This document shows positions 56,196 through 64,000 of a stretch of 64,000 nt of DNA, piece after piece (position 1 is the stretch's first letter; the number at the start of each line of letters is the position of its first letter). The stretch lies in contig CAWBGY010000007.1 in the NCBI GenBank assembly GCA_963788505.1, positions 124,001 through 188,000 on the forward strand, read 5' to 3'. Position numbers and translations under genes: made by a program. The DNA is from JAIQFF01 sp963788505. GTDB taxonomy: Bacteria; Acidobacteriota; Terriglobia; Terriglobales; Acidobacteriaceae. The notes beneath the pieces are model-generated. The model made no database searches. It saw nothing but the letters and a program-made list of their open reading frames with translations, and was not told the DNA's origin.

Positions 56196-56308
56196 TTAGG
56201 ATATTCGAACTGAGAACTGCGAACTAACGACTTGGAACTGGGTTTATGGAATTCAAGGCCTTCTCCTGATCAAACCGCAGCGGCGAAAGCAGCGGCGAAA
56301 GCAGCGTC

Positions 56309-57859
56309 TCAGCGACGGAAAGCACGCCTCTTCCCGCTCATCTTGCGTCGCGATTTGCGCCGCAAAATTCCGCCTTCTTCCTCGGCAGTCACCAGGTGCA
56401 AACGCATGAAGTTCGTTGACCCGGATGCCATCTGGGTTCCTGCCACCACGCCCAGCACATCCCCGGTCTTGATCCGGCCCCGGCGCAGCAATTCCTGCTC
56501 CGCCGCGGAAAGCATCTCTTCCGCGGTCAGCGCCTGCTCGCGCACCACCGGCTGTACTCCCCACAACAGGTTGAGGCGATTGCACACGGTCAGAGTACGG
56601 CAGAAGGCGTAGATTTCAGCCTGCGGGCGATACTTCGAAATCAGAAGCGCGGTATTTCCGGACTCAGTGAAGACCGCGATGGCGCCCATGTGGAGGTCTT
56701 CGGCGGCGTGCGCGATGGATTCACAAATGGCCTCCGCAATCGACAGACGCCGTTGCTGGCGGCGGCGCGGCTGGGTAAACTCGGCCATGTTGCTCTCCGC
56801 TTCGACCACGATCCGCGCCATCATAGCCACGGTTTCGCGGGGGTAAAGCCCGGTCGCGGTCTCCGCCGACAACATCACGGCATCCGTGCCGTCGAACACC
56901 GCGTTCGCCACATCGCTGGCCTCGGCGCGGGTCGGCCGGGGATTCTCGATCATCGACTCCAGCATCTGGGTGGCAATAATCACCGGCTTGCGCCAATCCG
57001 CCGCGCGCCGGATGACATACTTCTGAATCACCGGCACCTTCTCCGCCGGCATTTCCACACCCAGATCGCCGCGCGCCACCATTACGCCGTCCGCCGCCTC
57101 GAAAATTTCTTCCAGCCGTTTCAGCGCCTGCGGCTTTTCCAGCTTGGCGATCACCGGCACATCACGGCCCCGGGCGGTAATGATCTCCCTGACACTGCGG
57201 ACGTCAGCCGCCGAGCGCACGAACGACAGGGCCACCATGTCCACGCCACGCTTCAGCCCAAACTCAAGATCGGCGCGGTCTTTGGCGGTAAGCGCGGGTA
57301 TCGACAGCGCCGCTCCCGGCAGGTTGATGCCCTGATGCTCGGCCAGCAATCCGCCATTCACGACTTCGCATTCCACATCGCTGCCCCGCACTTGCGTCAC
57401 CCGCAATTCGATCAGCCCGTCGGATAGCAGGATGCGCGAGCCCGCCCGCACTTCCTGCGACAACCCCTGAAACGTGGTCGAGATCAGGTCGGCAGTGCCG
57501 CCTACGTCCCGGGGCGTAATAACGACCAGGGAACCGGCTTTGAGCGCCACCGGTTCGTGGTCTTTCAGGCGCCCGGTGCGTATTTTGGGGCCTTGGAGGT
57601 CTTGCAGAATGCAGATCGTGCGATTTTCCTGTTTCGCGGCGCGGCGCAGGCGGGCGATATTGCGCGCATGCTCGGGATGGGTACCATGGGAGAAATTCAG
57701 CCGGGCCACGTCCATCCCCAGGCGCATCATTTCACGCAGCCGGGCCTCGGTGTTGCACGAAGGGCCGATGGTACAAATAATTTTGGCGCGGCGAGCAGCC
57801 GCGACCCCAAGCTCCGCCGACAAATCACCCGAAACAAGATCCGGCTTCCCTGGTTTCAA
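56309..57859 (-). CDS. pyk: Pyruvate kinase
   Basis: The last ATP-yielding step of glycolysis. It has 516 residues: KIICTIGPSCNTEARLREM, LNFSHGTHPEH, GPKIRTG, catalytic Lys in IAKLEKPQAL, MVARGDLGVEMP, IATQMLESMIENPRPTRAE. Lys (not Glu) in GPKIRTG is the residue linked with K+-independent pyruvate kinases. The C-domain has the phosphate site (TESGNTALLISKYRP) and ends in an unusual Arg/Lys-rich tail (RRKSRRKMSGKRRAFRR). A repeat follows upstream, between it and YihY. Confidence 0.97.
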   Translation of the reverse strand: MKPGKPDLVSGDLSAELGVAAARRAKIICTIGPSCNTEARLREMMRLGMDVARLNFSHGTHPEHARNIARLRRAAKQENRTICILQDLQGPKIRTGRLKDHEPVALKAGSLVVITPRDVGGTADLISTTFQGLSQEVRAGSRILLSDGLIELRVTQVRGSDVECEVVNGGLLAEHQGINLPGAALSIPALTAKDRADLEFGLKRGVDMVALSFVRSAADVRSVREIITARGRDVPVIAKLEKPQALKRLEEIFEAADGVMVARGDLGVEMPAEKVPVIQKYVIRRAADWRKPVIIATQMLESMIENPRPTRAEASDVANAVFDGTDAVMLSAETATGLYPRETVAMMARIVVEAESNMAEFTQPRRRQQRRLSIAEAICESIAHAAEDLHMGAIAVFTESGNTALLISKYRPQAEIYAFCRTLTVCNRLNLLWGVQPVVREQALTAEEMLSAAEQELLRRGRIKTGDVLGVVAGTQMASGSTNFMRLHLVTAEEEGGILRRKSRRKMSGKRRAFRR

Positions 57860-57884
57860 ATTCTCCCCATTTTGTGTAGGTTGT

Positions 57885-57957
57885 GTGGTCGCGGGCGACT
57901 CGCCCGCGAAAGCCGCAGTTCAAAGTCAAAAGCCGCGGGCGAGCCGCCCGCGACCAC
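57885..57957. repeat. Paired inverted palindrome, family C
   Basis: Arms 57885-57908 and 57934-57957, complementary but for one base, with a loop whose complement reads CTTTTGACTTTGAAC. It ends 12 bases from the YihY stop and lies just upstream of pyk. Confidence 0.9.
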
Positions 57958-57968
57958 TTAAGAAACGG

Positions 57969-58838
57969 CTACGGCTTTCGCAAATGTGCATTGGTCTCGA
58001 TCAGTTCGATGCCCAGCCGGGCCCGCGGAAAGAGCATGGCATTGAACTCCGCCCCCACCAGCACCACCAGCGAAATCATGTACATCCACACCAGCAGGGC
58101 GATACCCACGCCCAGCGAGCCGTAAAGGATGCTGTAGTCGGCGTAGCGCTGCAGATACCAGCCAAACAGGGTGGTAGCGAAAAACCACAGCGCCGACGCC
58201 AGAGTGGCGCCCGGCAATACGCTATGCCAGGGCTGGGTGCGCGGAACGGCGTTGTGATAGATCAGGGCAATCACCGCGATGCTGGTGAGCCCCGCGATCA
58301 GCCAGCGGATGGTCGTCCACATGAAAAAAATGAAGGGGCCGAATTCGTGGCCGAGCTGAAACAGGATCTGGGTCTCGATGCGATTGCCAAAGGCCACCAG
58401 GACAGTCGAAAAAAACAGCGGGATGCCGGCCAGAATGACCAGCGAGAAAGCGATCAATCGCTCCTTCACCAGGCCCCAACTCTTGGGCAATTCATAGCAA
58501 CGGCGAAAACCTTCCATCCAGGAAATCATCACGCCCGACCCGGTCCACAGGGTGATCAGCGAGGCGGTGATCAGCACGCCCACGGAACGCTGCGTGGTGC
58601 CGCGCAGATAGGCCAGCGCGGTGGCGCCTCCGGCGGGAAGAATTCGGCCCAACGCATCGGAAATCTCGAGCAGGTAGACTTCGGTGCGGCGGGAGGTGGC
58701 CAGCACCGACCCAATGACCAGCAGGGTGGGGAAAAAGGTGAGGATGGAAGAATAGGCCGCCGCTTTAGCGGTGGCAAACGCGTCATGCTGAAACGCGCGC
58801 CAAAAAGCGAGACGAAGCAGGCGGCTGAAACGCAACAT
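57969..58838 (-). CDS. YihY/virulence factor BrkB family membrane protein
   Basis: A 289-residue protein with six helices: AFATAKAAAYSSILTFFPTLLVIG, LITLWTGSGVMISWMEGFRRCYE, WFFATTLFGWYLQRYADYSILYGSLGVGIALLVWMYMISLVVLVGAEFNA. Often annotated as ribonuclease BN by mistake; the real function is unknown. The start is uncertain: the ATG at 58838 begins the conserved region, and an ATG at 58931 would add 31 non-conserved residues. Confidence 0.88.
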   Translation of the reverse strand: MLRFSRLLRLAFWRAFQHDAFATAKAAAYSSILTFFPTLLVIGSVLATSRRTEVYLLEISDALGRILPAGGATALAYLRGTTQRSVGVLITASLITLWTGSGVMISWMEGFRRCYELPKSWGLVKERLIAFSLVILAGIPLFFSTVLVAFGNRIETQILFQLGHEFGPFIFFMWTTIRWLIAGLTSIAVIALIYHNAVPRTQPWHSVLPGATLASALWFFATTLFGWYLQRYADYSILYGSLGVGIALLVWMYMISLVVLVGAEFNAMLFPRARLGIELIETNAHLRKP

Positions 58839-58990
58839 GAATGGCCCCAGAGTATTGTGCCGGGGCAACGCATGCAACTGCGAAGTGCTGCTACGTTCCT
58901 GATCCTGCAATCGTTGTGGGTTAGCGTGCATGGGGGGCTCAATGACGCAAAACTCAAAAGACGCAGTATTTGATCACGAAACTTGGATAT

Positions 58991-59028
58991 GCGCAGGGGC
59001 AAACCGGCAACCAGTCTGCCCCCTGCGC
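58991..59028 (-). terminator. Hairpin after rpoC
   Basis: GCGCAGGGGCA pairs with TGCCCCCTGCGC (one bulge) across a 15-base loop, starting 11 bases after the rpoC stop on the minus strand. There is no run of U, so intrinsic termination is only possible. Confidence 0.5.
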
Positions 59029-59038
59029 TTTCCCGATC

Positions 59039-63226
<4,188 letters not shown>

Positions 63227-63270
63227 GGTGGTCCTCCGCTTTCCCGCGGTCGTACGCCGCCGCTAGCGGC

Positions 63271-63478
63271 TCTTGAAATCGGTCGTTGGTCGTTGGCCTT
63301 TGGTCGTTGGCCTTAACCAGCGAAAACCTCTAAGACTCGGCGGCCCAAGAGCCCGACCGCCGGCCTTTATTTCTTGAAATCGGTCGTTGGTCGTTGGCCA
63401 TTGGTCGTTGGCCTAAACCAGCGAAAACCTCTAAGACTCGGCGGCACCAAAAAATCCCTGCCGCCGGCCTTTATTTCT
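63271..63478. repeat. Tandem duplication in the rpoB-rpoC spacer
   Basis: Two direct copies of about 103 bases (63271-63371 and 63373-63478). Each reads TTGAAATCGGTCGTTGGTCG, then CCAGCGAAAACCTCTAAGAC, then a GGCGG...CCGCC hairpin and CCGGCCTTTATTT. Inside are short repeats of GGTCGTTGGCC, and a further inverted set sits at 63535-63573. The 353-base gap between rpoB and rpoC contains nothing else recognisable. Confidence 0.88.
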
Positions 63479-63579
63479 CAAAATCTGTTACGCGCAAACT
63501 ACCTAATTCTCAAAATCTGACTCGCGCCGCACGCCGTCGTTGGCCAACGACCAAGGGCCGACGACCAACGACGGTTCTC

Positions 63580-64000
63580 TCAATCCGCTGCCGCGCTCAA
63601 GACCGGCTTCTTCTCCCCGGCCTTGATCAGCTCCACATCGAGACAAAGCGACTGCAACTCGCGGATCAGCACGTTGAACGATTCCGGCACGCCCGGCTCC
63701 ATGGCCGCTTCGCCCTTGACGATGGCCTCGTAAATCTTGGTGCGGCCGTAGACGTCGTCGGACTTCGCGGTGAGCAGCTCCTGCAGGATGAACGCCGCGC
63801 CATACGCTTCGAGGGCCCACACTTCCATCTCTCCGAAGCGCTGGCCGCCGAACTGGGCTTTTCCACCCAGCGGCTGTTGCGTAATCAGTGAGTACGGCCC
63901 GATGGAACGCGCGTGGATCTTGTCGTCCACCAGGTGCGAGAGTTTCAGCATGTAGATGTAGCCGACGGTGACAGGCTGTTCGAACTTGTCGCCGGTCATG
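63580..64000 (-). CDS. rpoB: DNA-directed RNA polymerase subunit beta, C-terminal part
   Basis: The last 140 residues of RpoB; the gene runs out of the window. TGDKFEQPVTVGYIYMLKLSHLVDDK, HARSIGPYSLITQQPLGGKAQFGGQRFGEMEVWALEAYGA and the conserved C-terminal ESFNVLIRELQSLCLDVEL are diagnostic. It is followed by rpoC on the same strand after 353 bases. Confidence 0.97.
   Translation of the reverse strand, partial: MTGDKFEQPVTVGYIYMLKLSHLVDDKIHARSIGPYSLITQQPLGGKAQFGGQRFGEMEVWALEAYGAAFILQELLTAKSDDVYGRTKIYEAIVKGEAAMEPGVPESFNVLIRELQSLCLDVELIKAGEKKPVLSAAAD

Noticed and set aside
57969..58838. Ribonuclease BN annotation for the YihY-family protein
   Set aside because: That label is a historical misannotation; the protein is a six-helix membrane protein without nuclease motifs.

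Overview
The window is a GC-rich (about 60%) bacterial chromosome segment packed with housekeeping genes. Gene content points to Acidobacteriota, probably class Terriglobia: the type of RpoC/RpoB, a B12-type TonB receptor with an N-terminal carboxypeptidase-regulatory-like domain, a receiver-DUF4388 regulator, secreted beta-strand-repeat lipoproteins and an exonuclease-dead Pol I all fit. This is inference from protein style, not a database match. No tRNA, rRNA, CRISPR array, prophage or biosynthetic cluster was seen. Two one-base frameshifts, in ligA and moeA, suggest a draft or metagenome assembly.

Layout. 1-2.8 kb: cdaA (5' truncated), cdaR and glmM, the c-di-AMP/cell-wall precursor operon, then a lower-GC secreted orphan. 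3.7-8.3 kb (minus): queA, cysteine dioxygenase, polA. 8.5-14.6 kb: class II aldolase, a cobalamin-riboswitch-controlled outer-membrane receptor, cytochrome c lipoprotein, DUF488 and dacB. 14.7-18.3 kb: folP, LysR, a SemiSWEET-nucleotidase fusion, dtd and an NTF2-like secreted protein. 18.5-20.6 kb: two acyl carrier protein genes plus fabF. 20.6-25.2 kb: cation/proton antiporter, EamA permease, hslV, hslU. 25.2-25.9 kb: a decayed REP-associated transposase bracketed by inverted palindromes. 25.9-33.2 kb: class III aminotransferase, FN3 lipoprotein, FAH hydrolase, small membrane protein, pseudo-receiver, two orphan proteins. 33.4-39.7 kb: msrPQ (molybdoenzyme repair of periplasmic Met-sulfoxide), PilZ, a periplasmic ligand-binding protein, and moeA, moaC, a response regulator and mogA (molybdenum cofactor synthesis). 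39.8-48 kb: VTT membrane protein, DUF6580, DUF457, lipid kinase, TPR protein, ligA, HIT. 48-55.5 kb: rpsA, LemA and GIDE-domain protein, two small CarboxypepD_reg proteins, a LysW-like zinc ribbon, M28 peptidase, rhomboid. 55.5-64 kb: alpha/beta hydrolase, pyk, YihY, rpoC and the end of rpoB.

The most striking non-genic feature is a dense set of intergenic palindromes, more than 25 in 64 kb. They fall into several sequence families, most often paired as inverted arms that each fold into a hairpin, and they usually start within a few bases of a stop codon. One family brackets the decayed RAYT-type transposase, which gives a plausible source. The most unusual protein is the SemiSWEET sugar transporter fused to a 5'(3')-deoxyribonucleotidase-type HAD domain.
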